This document shows positions 54,516 through 62,092 of a DNA stretch of 64,000 nt, piece by piece; positions within the stretch are counted from its first letter, which is position 1; each line of letters opens with the position of its first letter. The position numbers and the translations under genes were made by a program. The notes beneath the pieces were generated by a model. It was given only the letters and a program-made list of their open reading frames with translations. It searched no databases and had not been told where the DNA came from. Origin of the DNA: JBOGOC01 sp050747525 (GTDB lineage Bacteria; Acidobacteriota; Polarisedimenticolia; JACPZX01; DASXTC01); assembly GCA_050747525.1 (NCBI GenBank), contig JBOGOC010000042.1, forward strand, positions 1 through 64,000, given 5' to 3'.

Positions 54516-54578
54516 GCATCATGGATTTCGGCCAGGGGAGGAAACGGCGCTGTCGATGCACGGCCACCGGCTGACATC

Positions 54579-54624
54579 TGGCGTCCCCAGCGGGATTTGA
54601 ACCCGCGTTGCAGCCTTGAAAGGG
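54579..54624 (-). other. Left attachment site: 3' half of tRNA-Glu(UUC)
   Basis: On the minus strand this reads the anticodon loop CTTTCAA, stem GGCTG, variable loop CAAC, T arm GCGGG-TTCAAAT-CCCGC, acceptor strand TGGGGAC, discriminator G and encoded CCA. This is the 3' half of a tRNA-Glu with anticodon UUC. The 5' half is absent: the expected pairing partner of the anticodon stem is lost after about 54624. Such a remnant is the standard footprint of a tyrosine recombinase integrating into a tRNA gene. The intact gene should be restored at the other end, beyond base 64,000. Confidence 0.85.
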
Positions 54625-54632
54625 GTATCCAT

Positions 54633-54717
54633 GCGACTCTGGCAAATCATGCAATTCCTGCACAACCCGCGCCGGACGTGGCGTTCAGCCGGAGGTGCTG
54701 TGATGGGCCAGAGTCGC
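54633..54717. repeat. Inverted repeat near attL (possible integrase arm sites)
   Basis: A perfect 11-bp inverted repeat, GCGACTCTGGC at 54633-54643 and its complement at 54707-54717, starts 9 bases inside the element edge. Lambda-type integrases bind arm sites in this position. Confidence 0.5.
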
Positions 54718-54732
54718 GGATCTGGGCGTTTT

Positions 54733-54752
54733 GACACCCAAAACGACACCCA
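54733..54752. repeat. Direct repeat GACACCCA x2 near attL
   Basis: GACACCCA occurs at 54733-54740 and 54745-54752, 12 bases apart, about one and a bit helical turns. It could be an excisionase or integrase arm site. Confidence 0.4.
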
Positions 54753-54795
54753 CGAATTGAGACGAGTCCGCAATACCCGCGCTGACAACTTGTGC

Positions 54796-54824
54796 TTGAC
54801 ACGCTCCGCGGTGTGTCGCATGAT
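54796..54824 (+). promoter_or_regulatory. Predicted early promoter of the element
   Basis: Perfect TTGACA at 54796-54801, 17-base spacer, CATGAT at 54819-54824 (4 of 6). The -10 region lies in the small dyad GCATGATGC, which could be an operator. It is 27 bases upstream of the HTH gene and would drive the rightward operon. Confidence 0.55.
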
Positions 54825-54850
54825 GCTACAGAATTTCTGAGGAGGTGCCG

Positions 54851-55060
54851 TAGTCTCGTAGCCCACGCCAGCTAAACCCCAAGACACTCCGGCAGGCGCG
54901 CCGCGCCGCCGACCTGACTCAGGCGCAGCTCGCCGGCGCCGTGCGCGTGTCCCGCTCACTCGTGGGCCTGTGGGAAGCCGGCGCCCGCACCCCCTCCCAC
55001 ACCCACGTCCGCCGCATCGTCCGCGCGCTCGCCCGCCTCGCCCGGAAGGTGCAGCCTTGA
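54851..55060 (+). CDS. XRE-type helix-turn-helix protein with abnormal start
   Basis: A 69-codon frame encodes LNPKTLRQARRAADLTQAQ followed by LAGAVRVSRSLVGLWEAG, a classical XRE/Cro-type HTH. It is the first gene after the element promoter, the usual place for a repressor. GAGGAGG lies 5 bases upstream of codon 54851-54853, but that codon is TAG rather than a start. A GTG two codons earlier (54845) would be followed by this TAG. Either the start codon has mutated, the base is an error, or a nonstandard start is used. The end overlaps the next start as TTGA, which supports the frame. Confidence 0.55.
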
Positions 55061-55314
55061 GCGCCCCCTACTGGAAGCCACGCAACGTGGCCGACTTCCT
55101 CGGTGTCCACACTTCGACCGTTGGCCGCCTGGTCGACCGCGAGGGCCTCCCCGCGATCGTGCTCACCCGCGGCAAGGCGACCGAGAAGCGGGCGGGACGG
55201 CGCTCCCTGAGATTCGAGCCGGCCGCTGTCGAGGCGTGGATCGCATCGCGGCGCGAGCGCCAGCTCGTGGCCACCATCGAAGGGCGCCGCTACACCCGAG
55301 GAGGTGCAGCGTGA
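55057..55314 (+). CDS. Small helix-turn-helix DNA-binding protein, excisionase-like
   Basis: An 85-residue protein starting at TTG 55057, which overlaps the preceding stop; GGAAGG lies 7 bases upstream. The sequence WKPRNVADFLGVHTSTVGRLVDREGLPAIVLTRG followed by SLRFEPAAVEAWIASRRE is a winged-helix MerR/excisionase-type domain, as used for recombination directionality or replication control. The C-terminus is basic (EGRRYTRGG). It overlaps the next gene by four bases (GTGA). Role as excisionase of the terminal integrase is inference from family and position. Confidence 0.8.
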   Translation: MSAPYWKPRNVADFLGVHTSTVGRLVDREGLPAIVLTRGKATEKRAGRRSLRFEPAAVEAWIASRRERQLVATIEGRRYTRGGAA

Positions 55315-55553
55315 GATTCCCCCGCGAAAGCGAGCGCACGCGTCTGACGGCGGCGCTCTCGGCGGCGGAGGGGCTCCGGTCTGCCCTGATTCCCCTGCCT
55401 TCTTCGCAGAAGGCCCGCATCTGGAACGACCTTCACCACACTATCGAGTCGCTCCAGAAGCGCCTTCGGCAGCTTGGCCCGGAGGGGGCAGCCTCGGGGG
55501 ATTCTGATTTAGGCGGTTCCGGATCGGCACCGCCTAAACGTGGCCTCCCATGA
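55311..55553 (+). CDS. Small protein of unknown function carrying an in-frame palindrome
   Basis: An 80-residue protein from GTG 55311, overlapping both neighbours by four bases (GTGA and ATGA). The first 55 residues are helical and charged (ESERTRLTAALSAAEGL, IWNDLHHTIESLQKRLRQL). The last 25 residues are a Gly/Ser/Pro linker encoded partly by a 31-nt palindrome at 55508-55538. I recognise no family. Its place just before the primase gene suggests a replication accessory role, which is a guess. Confidence 0.7.
   Translation: MRFPRESERTRLTAALSAAEGLRSALIPLPSSQKARIWNDLHHTIESLQKRLRQLGPEGAASGDSDLGGSGSAPPKRGLP
55508..55538. repeat. Type I palindrome, copy 1 (in coding sequence)
   Basis: A 31-nt dyad with outer arms TTTAGGCGGT and ACCGCCTAAA and inner pairs CCG/CGG, broken by a single T-C mismatch. 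In the reading frame of its gene the core reads GGT TCC GGA TCG GCA CCG (GSGSAP). Confidence 0.85.
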
Positions 55554-57340
55554 CGGCCGTCGAGCGCGTCGTCGATGCGCTGCGCGCGAGCGGGGGCAAC
55601 CCGCGCCCCAACGGCGCCGGGCACGTCGCGCGGTGCCCCAGTCACGATGACCGACACGCGAGCCTGAGTATCGGTGACGGTGACGACGGCCGCGCGCTCC
55701 TGAATTGCCACGCCGGGTGCAGCGTCGAGCAGATCGTCGGCGCGCTCGGGATCACCACGGCGGACCTCTTCGAGCGGAGCAACGGGCACAGCGGGCAGCC
55801 GCGCATCCTGAGGACCTATCCCTACCACGATGAGGCGGGCTCTGTGCTGTTCGAGTGCGTCCGCTTCGAGCCGAAGGACTTCCGGCAGCGTCGCCCTGAC
55901 GGTGCCGGGGGTTGGATCTGGAATCTGAAGGACACGCGGCGCGTGCTGTACAACTTCCCCGCGGTTATCGCGACTGTGGCCGATGGCGGGACGGTGTTCG
56001 TCGATGAGGGCGAGAAGGACTGCGACGCCATCAACGCCGTGGACGGGAACCACGTTGCCACTTGCAACCCGATGGGCGCGGGCAAGTGGCGGCCCGAGTA
56101 TTCCGAGATGCTGCGCGGCGCGAACGTGATCATCGTCGCGGACGCGGATGAACCTGGCCGGAAGCACGCCCGCGAAGTGCAGGCAGCGCTGCTGGGCTAC
56201 GCGAAGTCCGTCCGTGTCGTGGAGGCGGCCTCCGGGAAGGACGCTCACGACCACCTGGCCGCCGGTCACAGCCTGGATGACTTCATCCCCTGGCCCGCGC
56301 CCGCCGGAGAACAGCCCGAGCCGGAGGTGCGAGACCTTGCCGAGCCGATGGACCTGGCCGGCGCCGTCACCACGCCCGCGGAGTCGATTGACTGGCTGAT
56401 CCACCCATGGGCCGCACGTGGGGATCTCGTCATTATGGCCTCCGAAGTCGGCGTTGGGAAGTCGTGGGCGGGGATGGATCTCGCTGTCGCGGCGGCGCGC
56501 GGCGGGCGGTTCCTCGGGCTGCTGGACATCAAGGGACCCCTCCGGGTGCTCTACATGGACCTGGAGAACGGCCCCCGCCTGGCCCGCTGGAGATTCCAGC
56601 GCCTGGCCCGCGGGCTCGAGATGACCCCAGAGGAAGCCGCGGGCCTACAGCTGCACTACCTCTGCCAGGACAGCCTGAACCTCAGTGCACCGGCCGGGCG
56701 CAGCATGCTCGCGCGCAAAGTGGACACCTTCCACCCCGAGCTGATCGTCTTCGACACACTGAAGCGACTGCACCGGGCCGACGAAAATTCCAACACCGAA
56801 ATGTCCGGTTTTTTCGCGGACGCCATCCGCCCGCTGCTGATGCACCACGGCGCCACCGTGGTGTGCCTGCACCACTTGGGCAAGCCCGGCGCCAACCGCG
56901 ACGAGGGCGACATCCTGAACCGGTTGCGTGGCGCCTCCGACATCGCCGGCGTGGCCGATCAGGTCTGGGGCCTGCAGCGCGCCGGCGAGACCGCCTTCTC
57001 GCTGTCGCACATCAAGGCGCGCTGGGCCCGCCCCGCCCTCGACCTGGCCGTCAGCATCGAAGACACGATGGACCACCGCGGCACGATTCTCGTGGCCAAG
57101 GAACGCGGCGGTCTCGTGGCCGGCATCATCGACCAGATGCTCGCTGCGGGCGAGCTGGCCGGCGTTCTCCGCGCCGACATCGTGAAGCGCGTGGCCGAGA
57201 CCATCGGCGGCGCGCCCGCCCCGAAGGCCGTCACCCGCGAGCTGGGCCGGATGTACGACCGCGGCCAGGTGCGGAAGAAGGGGAACAAAGCCGGCATGCG
57301 GTACTGGACCACCAGCTACGCCCCGGGGGATGCCGAATGA
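55550..57340 (+). CDS. Primase-helicase: zinc finger, TOPRIM and RecA-like ATPase
   Basis: A 596-residue replication protein. The N-terminal zinc finger has Cys29, His32, Cys53 and Cys57 (ARCPSHDDRHASLS; NCHAGC), the CHC2-like type. A TOPRIM domain follows, with VDEGEKDCDAIN near 150 and IIVADADEPGRKHA near 195. The C-terminal half is a RecA/DnaB-like ATPase with Walker A SEVGVGKSW (Lys304) and LIVFDTLKRLHRADEN as Walker B region; VCLHHLGK follows. This domain set occurs in phage, plasmid and satellite replication proteins. It lies just upstream of an iteron cluster, so it probably replicates the excised element from that site. Confidence 0.9.
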   Translation: MTAVERVVDALRASGGNPRPNGAGHVARCPSHDDRHASLSIGDGDDGRALLNCHAGCSVEQIVGALGITTADLFERSNGHSGQPRILRTYPYHDEAGSVLFECVRFEPKDFRQRRPDGAGGWIWNLKDTRRVLYNFPAVIATVADGGTVFVDEGEKDCDAINAVDGNHVATCNPMGAGKWRPEYSEMLRGANVIIVADADEPGRKHAREVQAALLGYAKSVRVVEAASGKDAHDHLAAGHSLDDFIPWPAPAGEQPEPEVRDLAEPMDLAGAVTTPAESIDWLIHPWAARGDLVIMASEVGVGKSWAGMDLAVAAARGGRFLGLLDIKGPLRVLYMDLENGPRLARWRFQRLARGLEMTPEEAAGLQLHYLCQDSLNLSAPAGRSMLARKVDTFHPELIVFDTLKRLHRADENSNTEMSGFFADAIRPLLMHHGATVVCLHHLGKPGANRDEGDILNRLRGASDIAGVADQVWGLQRAGETAFSLSHIKARWARPALDLAVSIEDTMDHRGTILVAKERGGLVAGIIDQMLAAGELAGVLRADIVKRVAETIGGAPAPKAVTRELGRMYDRGQVRKKGNKAGMRYWTTSYAPGDAE

Positions 57341-57347
57341 TGACTCT

Positions 57348-57467
57348 CGGTAGGGACACGGTAGGGACACCGGTAGGGACACGCCGGATCGGTAGGGACA
57401 AAGGCCCCTATAGGGGGGGTGGATGTCCCTACCGGTGGGGACACGGTTGGGTCGTCAGTAGGGACAC
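57348..57467. repeat. Iteron cluster, probable replication origin
   Basis: The 12-mer CGGTAGGGACAC occurs at 57348-57359, 57359-57370 and 57371-57382, with near copies at 57390-57401, 57433-57444 and 57456-57467. One inverted copy is at 57424-57434. The inverted copy and the copy at 57390 flank a perfect palindrome CCCCTATAGGGG (57405-57416), so a cruciform can form. It sits in the gap directly downstream of the primase-helicase gene, a common place for an origin. Confidence 0.75.
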
Positions 57468-57550
57468 CGGCTGTCGCCGTGGGCGGCGCCCGGGGGGCCC
57501 GCCACTACGGCACCAGCAATGCCGGGCGCCATGGGATCCTCATGCCCCAG

Positions 57551-57578
57551 ACCCGAGTGCAGACGTCTGCACTGGGGT
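57551..57578. repeat. Type II palindrome, copy 1
   Basis: A perfect 18-nt core (57556-57573) containing GCAGACGTCTGC, extended by ACCC/GGGT after one G-G mismatch. It lies in the 370-bp gap between the primase and the next gene. In the frame that is open from 57419 to 57718 it reads V-Q-T-S-A, the same frame as in the other two copies. Apart from this, the iterons and that doubtful frame, I see nothing else in the gap. Confidence 0.8.
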
Positions 57579-57710
57579 GCGGATCCGCCGGCCCCCGGCG
57601 CCCCCCGGAACGACACCCACGCGGGCACCGCTCGAAAGGCCGCGCCATGACTGGACGATTCCTGGCGTTGCAGCCCTGTCTGGGCTATCGCGCCCCCGGA
57701 GGCCCCGCGC

Positions 57711-58448
57711 ATGACTGACGCCCCGAAGCCCCCGGCGCCCCTGCGTGGCTACCTGAAGCACGGGATGTGCCGGACGAAGCGGCAGATTCGCGAGCGGAAC
57801 CGCCGGGGGCGTGACGTGCTGGACAAGAGGACGGTGATGGGCCGGGAAATCGCCGCGTGGTGTTCCGCCTACGCGGCGGACCTTGGCGGCGCGGAGCAGC
57901 TCTCCGCGGGCCAGCAGGCCGCCCTGAAGGACATCAGGACGATCCTGTACCTGATGGGCGTGGCGGAAGTGTTCATGGCCACCACGAGCCCCGTCAACCG
58001 CCGTGGGCGGTGCTTCTACCCCATCGTCCAGCAGTGGGCGGCGCTGTCCGATTCTCTGCTGAGGCGGCTCCAGACGCTCGGCCTGGAGCGGCGGGCCCGG
58101 GAGATACCGAGCCTCACCGACTACCTGAAGCGCCAGCGCCCCCAGGACGCGCGAACGGAGACGTCCGGCCCCCTCACCACGTCGGGGGCGTCGAACGCCC
58201 CGCCCGGGGCATCTCCGGAAGCCACATCACTATCGGCCGCCACGCCATGCCGGCCGACTGCACCCGCGCCCGCCGTCGACTCTCCTTCGGCAGGCGCGGC
58301 CAAAGGGGCCGGGGCCCCTGAAGTGGTGGACGTGACGCCGATAGACCGGGCCGGCCGGCCTGGTGAAGGGCTGTCCGCTCACCGCGACGGGGGCCCCGGC
58401 CCCGAACCCATCAACGTTTCTGCACCCGTGCCCGAGGGGGAGCCATGA
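57711..58448 (+). CDS. Unknown protein preceding the large terminase (possible small terminase position)
   Basis: A 245-residue protein. The N-terminal 140 residues are helical and basic (LKHGMCRTKRQIRERNRRG; WAALSDSLLRRLQTLGLERRARE), and the rest is a low-complexity Pro/Ala/Ser/Gly region (SGASNAPPGASPEATSL). The stop overlaps the terminase start (ATGA). Small terminases lie in this position and bind DNA through N-terminal helices. Similar basic N-termini with a region like YGLYT/LKHG occur in phage proteins, but I see no definite small-terminase domain. The small-terminase idea rests on position. Confidence 0.6.
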   Translation: MTDAPKPPAPLRGYLKHGMCRTKRQIRERNRRGRDVLDKRTVMGREIAAWCSAYAADLGGAEQLSAGQQAALKDIRTILYLMGVAEVFMATTSPVNRRGRCFYPIVQQWAALSDSLLRRLQTLGLERRAREIPSLTDYLKRQRPQDARTETSGPLTTSGASNAPPGASPEATSLSAATPCRPTAPAPAVDSPSAGAAKGAGAPEVVDVTPIDRAGRPGEGLSAHRDGGPGPEPINVSAPVPEGEP

Positions 58449-59974
58449 CGCACACCATCCTTGACTACCTGAGGGACCGGAACCTGTTCGGGGGGCTGCG
58501 GTCGTTCCAGTCCCTGGCGACTTGGCAGGCGTGGATCGTGTTCCTCAAGGCGGTGTACGGCCTGCCGATGCAGGCCGCGGAGGTGGCGCTGTTCTGCCTG
58601 TGCACCGGGCGTTCGGCGTACAACCCGCCGCGGGGGGGTTGGCCGGAGGTGGTCTGCATTGTGGCGCGGCGGGCTGGCAAGACGAAGGTGTGCGGGACGA
58701 TCGCCGCGTTCGAGGCAGCGACGGCCCCGCCCCATCCGGACGGCGACGAGCTGTACGCGCTGTGCATCGGTCAGGACTACCGGGGGGCGATGCGGGCGCT
58801 GCTGGCGCATGCATCGGCTCCCTTTCATCGCGTCCCGATGTTTCGGCGGATGGTGACGGGCCAGACGGCGGACACCATCACCTTGGAGAACGGGGTGCGC
58901 TTGGCCGCGTACCCGTGTAAGCCGTCGGCGGCGCGGGGGCTTGGGGCTCGCATCGTGCTGATGGACGAGCCGGGGCACTACGGGGCGGGCGTGGACGTGG
59001 AGATGCTGCGGGCGGTTCGGCCAACGGTGAGCACGACGGGCGGGAAGATCGTGCTTCTCAGCTCGCCGCGGGGGCAGGCCGGGCTGCTGTACGACCTGCA
59101 CAAGAAGTATTTCGGCACGGACGACCCGTCGATCCTCGTCTGGCAGGCTCCCGCGAAGCTGATGAACCCGACGCTGGACGACGCCGTGCTGGACCGAATG
59201 CGCCGGGACGATCCGGAGGGAGCGGAGGCGGAGGTAGAAGGCCGGTTCATGGCGGGGCTGTCGAACCTGTTCGAGGTGGAGGCGGTGGAGGCGTGCGTCG
59301 TCTCCGGCCGGCGCGAGCTGGCCCCGCTGTCGGGGGTGCGTTATGCGGCGTTCTGCGATCCGGCTGGTGGCTCCGGTACGGACTCGTACACGCTGGCCGT
59401 TGCGCACCGTGACCGGGAGCGCGTGATCGTAGACGCGGTGCGGGAGTGGCGGCCGAAGTTCAACCCGAGCAGCGTCACGGCCGAAGCGGCGACGGTGCTG
59501 AAGTCGTATGGCGTCCAGCGCGTGACGGGCGACAGGTTCGGGGGCGAGTTTCCGCGGGAGCTATTCCGTTCGCATGGGATCCAGTACGAGGTGGCCGAAG
59601 AGGACCGCAGCGGCCTGTATTTGGCCATGCTGCCAGCCGTCAACGCCGGTCTAGTGGAGCTGCTCGACATCCCGGCGCTGGCGACGCAGCTCCGCATGCT
59701 GGAGCGGCGCCGGGCACCGTCTGGGAAGGACCGGGTCGACCATCCGAGATGCGCCCATGACGACGTGGCCAACGCGGTTGCCGGGGCGGTGTACCTGCTG
59801 CGCGGGAAGGTGGAGTCGGGGGCGCTGGCGTTCATGCGCCTGCGTCGTGCCCAGAGGGAAGCCGAGCAAGCCGAGGCGAAGGCGGCGGGGATCTCCATCG
59901 AGGAATTGTGGTCGCGCAAGGCGCGCGAACGAGCCAAGGAACGGCCGGCGCCGCACGGTGCGGTAACCGGATGA
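58445..59974 (+). CDS. Phage terminase large subunit
   Basis: The DNA-packaging motor and nuclease, 509 residues. Walker A is VARRAGKT with Lys79; Walker B is RIVLMDEPG with Asp174 and catalytic Glu175; SSPRGQ at 206-211 is the coupling motif. The C-terminal RNase-H-like nuclease has the acidic residues Asp305 (FCDPAGG), Asp363 (VTGDRFGG) and Asp439/Asp440 (HDDVANA). All ATPase and nuclease residues appear intact, so it is probably functional. Strikingly, no portal, protease or capsid gene follows, unlike in a prophage. Confidence 0.93.
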   Translation: MTHTILDYLRDRNLFGGLRSFQSLATWQAWIVFLKAVYGLPMQAAEVALFCLCTGRSAYNPPRGGWPEVVCIVARRAGKTKVCGTIAAFEAATAPPHPDGDELYALCIGQDYRGAMRALLAHASAPFHRVPMFRRMVTGQTADTITLENGVRLAAYPCKPSAARGLGARIVLMDEPGHYGAGVDVEMLRAVRPTVSTTGGKIVLLSSPRGQAGLLYDLHKKYFGTDDPSILVWQAPAKLMNPTLDDAVLDRMRRDDPEGAEAEVEGRFMAGLSNLFEVEAVEACVVSGRRELAPLSGVRYAAFCDPAGGSGTDSYTLAVAHRDRERVIVDAVREWRPKFNPSSVTAEAATVLKSYGVQRVTGDRFGGEFPRELFRSHGIQYEVAEEDRSGLYLAMLPAVNAGLVELLDIPALATQLRMLERRRAPSGKDRVDHPRCAHDDVANAVAGAVYLLRGKVESGALAFMRLRRAQREAEQAEAKAAGISIEELWSRKARERAKERPAPHGAVTG

Positions 59975-60000
59975 GCCCCGCGGGGGGTACGGAGGAAGTG

Positions 60001-60816
60001 ATGACAGACCGTGGTGTTCTGGCGGACGCGAAGCTGGTGCGGATGCTCGCGCCCAAGGACGTGACGGGCACGTCGCTGGGCACGGAGCACGGGATGTACG
60101 AGATCGTGGACCGGATCGCGATGGTGCCCCCTGGGGCCGTCGAGGCGTTGGTCAGCGCGGGGTGGAAGCAGGTGCCGACCCCGGTGAGCGACGGCGAGCT
60201 GGAGGAGTTGAAGGCGCAGAGGGACGCGCTGCTGGAGGCGGCCGTCCGGATCGACGCGCAGCTTGCCGATCAGCGTGCGCAGCGCGCGGCGCTGCAAGGG
60301 CGGGGCGCGCTCGTGGACCAGGCCCTCCTGGACGACGCCGTGAGCCCGGAGCAGGTGGCCGAGCTGCACCAGCGGATCGAGGCAATCGGGTTCACCATCA
60401 AGACGCTGGAGTCGGCCCGGCGCGTGGCCGACGAGAGGGTCCTCGAGTTACTGCGGAAGATTTCCGATCAGGAGCGGTTGCGGGACACGCCGCTCCAGGA
60501 GGCGAAGGCCGCGCCGATGCGCGTGGAGGCGGAGGCGTGCGTGGTGCAGGCGGTCGCGTGCATGACCGGCGCGGTGAAGGCGATGCGCCGCCGGCTGGAA
60601 ATCGAGCGAGAGGTCGCGGGCCTTCCCTACGCCGAGCCGCTCGCGCGCCCCAAGATGCTCGACATGGTGAACGCGGTGCGCAAGGGGTGGCCCGAGCCGC
60701 GTGCGCTCGACCTGCACGAGTCCTGGGTGGTTCGGTGGATCCTCACCTGCCTGGCCGGGCCGGGGAATTACGTGCCGTCGGAAGTCCAACGCAGCCTGAA
60801 CATCGAGGGGCTCTAG
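60001..60816 (+). CDS. Coiled-coil protein of unknown function downstream of terminase
   Basis: A 271-residue protein. ATG 60001 is preferred because GGAGG is 5-6 bases upstream; ATG 59971 overlapping the terminase stop is the alternative. Residues about 60-170 are a heptad-rich coiled coil (LEELKAQRDALLEAAVRIDAQL; VAELHQRIEAIGFTIKTLESA). The C-terminal part (HESWVVRWILTCLAGPGNYV) is hydrophobic and aromatic. It occupies the place where a portal gene would be in a phage, but neither length nor composition fits a portal. Function unknown. Confidence 0.75.
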   Translation: MTDRGVLADAKLVRMLAPKDVTGTSLGTEHGMYEIVDRIAMVPPGAVEALVSAGWKQVPTPVSDGELEELKAQRDALLEAAVRIDAQLADQRAQRAALQGRGALVDQALLDDAVSPEQVAELHQRIEAIGFTIKTLESARRVADERVLELLRKISDQERLRDTPLQEAKAAPMRVEAEACVVQAVACMTGAVKAMRRRLEIEREVAGLPYAEPLARPKMLDMVNAVRKGWPEPRALDLHESWVVRWILTCLAGPGNYVPSEVQRSLNIEGL

Positions 60817-60819
60817 CCC

Positions 60820-61170
60820 ATGGACACACGACAGCGGGCGTCGAGGTTCGTCACGTTCATGAAGTCCATCGGCAGGGGCGAGTTCACCCTGTCGCTACCG
60901 GAGGCTCGGTCGCGGTTGCGCAAGTCGTCCAACGCCTTCGACCGGCCCCCGTCGAGTCAGGTGCCCGCGATGGACGAGGCGGCCAAGCGGGGCCTGGTGG
61001 CCGCGGCGGCGCTGGCGCTGCACAACCGCACGGGGCGGCCCGTCGCCGACCTGCGGGACGCGATCCGGGGCGTGGCGGCGCAGCGCCAGGCGGGAACGAA
61101 CAGCTTCCAGGAAGCGGTCAATCTCGCCATGCGCGACGTGGCGAACCGCATCCAGAGGGGGACATTGTGA
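60820..61170 (+). CDS. Small protein of unknown function
   Basis: A 116-residue protein, three bases after the preceding stop. It is basic at the N-terminus (RQRASRFVTFMKSIGRGEF) and helical in the second half (EAAKRGLVAAAALALHNRTG; FQEAVNLAMRDVANRIQRG). No domain is recognised. The stop overlaps the next start (GTGA). Confidence 0.65.
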   Translation: MDTRQRASRFVTFMKSIGRGEFTLSLPEARSRLRKSSNAFDRPPSSQVPAMDEAAKRGLVAAAALALHNRTGRPVADLRDAIRGVAAQRQAGTNSFQEAVNLAMRDVANRIQRGTL

Positions 61171-61637
61171 AGGAAAAGACGGGAATCGAGGGGCAGATCG
61201 ACGCCGTGCGGGAGCTGCGCCGCCTCGTGGACAGCTCCCCCATCGGGGCGATCCGGAAGGCGTTGGGGTCGAGGGAGCCCGAGAAGGCGCTGCGCAAGAT
61301 CCTCATGCCCGACGCGGCGCTGGCGAAGTTCGAGGGGGCGACGGCCACCCGGCTGACCAAGGCACAGCGCGATGGGGTCCGAAAGGCAGTCGAGGCCGCG
61401 GCGGAGGCGGAAATCGCAAAGGCGATCCCGACGTGGACGGCGAAGATCGAGAAGATCGATTCGGGGCTCAGGCTGCTGGAGGCCCGGCTGCGCGAACGTT
61501 TGGCGATGGTCCACAAAGCCGTGGATGACACCTTCGCCCCGCTGTGGGATCAGATCCGCGAGCTGGAGATCGACCTGGAGTGCGTCGAGATGCAACCCGG
61601 CCCGGTCGGGCATCCAGTCCGCCCGCGGCCATCGTGA
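61167..61637 (+). CDS. Small helical protein of unknown function
   Basis: A 156-residue protein from GTG 61167, overlapping the preceding stop. It is almost entirely charged helix (IDAVRELRRLVDSS; DGVRKAVEAAAEAEIAKAI; LRLLEARLRERLAMVHKAVDD). The pattern suggests an oligomeric coiled coil. The C-terminal 20 residues are Pro-rich. No family is recognised. It could be a scaffold or size-determination-type protein, as satellites often encode helical capsid-remodelling proteins, but that is speculation. Confidence 0.65.
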   Translation: MKEKTGIEGQIDAVRELRRLVDSSPIGAIRKALGSREPEKALRKILMPDAALAKFEGATATRLTKAQRDGVRKAVEAAAEAEIAKAIPTWTAKIEKIDSGLRLLEARLRERLAMVHKAVDDTFAPLWDQIRELEIDLECVEMQPGPVGHPVRPRPS

Positions 61638-61720
61638 TGACGATTCGGGGCAGAGAAGACCGCCGGCGCCCCGGCCGCGAGAGCGGCTCCCAGCCGGCGG
61701 TCACTCTTGGGAGAGAGCGC

Positions 61721-62092
61721 ATGATTGCGGAAACTGTTTCCAGAAAGGCGGGGCGGCCCCGGATTCTCCTGCCGGAGTGGGAGGCTGCGCTGCGCGGCAT
61801 ATACCCGGAGATCAGGACGCTCCGTGGTATTCAGAACCGCTCCGCCCAGCTCCGAGCCGTCAAGCTGCTGAGTGACGATCCCGCCTTCGCGTGGCTCGTG
61901 GACCCGCGAACGGGCTGGATGCGACAGACGATCCTCCAGCACCTCGGCCGCGTCGAGAGCGATGCCATGCTGGTCGAAGCCGCCCGCGCCGTCTGTGAGC
62001 AGCGTCCGTCCAGCGTGAGGGCGCGCACGCTCATCCGGGCCGTGGTGAACCGCGCCATTCTCGAGGAGGCCGCCCCGTGGCGCGCAAGGTAA
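61721..62092 (+). CDS. Small unknown protein with AT-hook-like N-terminus
   Basis: A 123-residue protein. ATG 61721 with GGGAGAGAG upstream is preferred; ATG 61637, overlapping the previous stop, is the alternative. It begins MIAETVSRKAGRPRILLPEWE, with a KAGRPR AT-hook-like motif that is common in phage HTH and terminase-small proteins. The remainder is helical with conserved-looking aromatic residues (DDPAFAWLVDPRTGWMRQTI). It could bind DNA. The end overlaps the first A-module gene by 16 bases in another frame. Confidence 0.6.
   Translation: MIAETVSRKAGRPRILLPEWEAALRGIYPEIRTLRGIQNRSAQLRAVKLLSDDPAFAWLVDPRTGWMRQTILQHLGRVESDAMLVEAARAVCEQRPSSVRARTLIRAVVNRAILEEAAPWRAR

Noticed and set aside
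54579..54624. Complete tRNA gene
   Set aside because: Only the 3' half is present; D arm, 5' acceptor strand and 5' anticodon stem are missing.
57348..57467. GTAGGGACAC repeats considered as CRISPR or coding repeats
   Set aside because: Spacing is irregular, one copy is inverted, and no cas gene is present; an origin fits better.
57419..57718. 99-codon frame in the gap after the primase gene
   Set aside because: It overlaps the iterons and has poor composition. The type II palindrome is in its frame, which is weak support, so I leave it uncalled.
60162..61166. Long frame through 60162-61637 as one 491-residue protein
   Set aside because: The part before 61167 shadows two other genes; only the part after GTG 61167 looks like protein.
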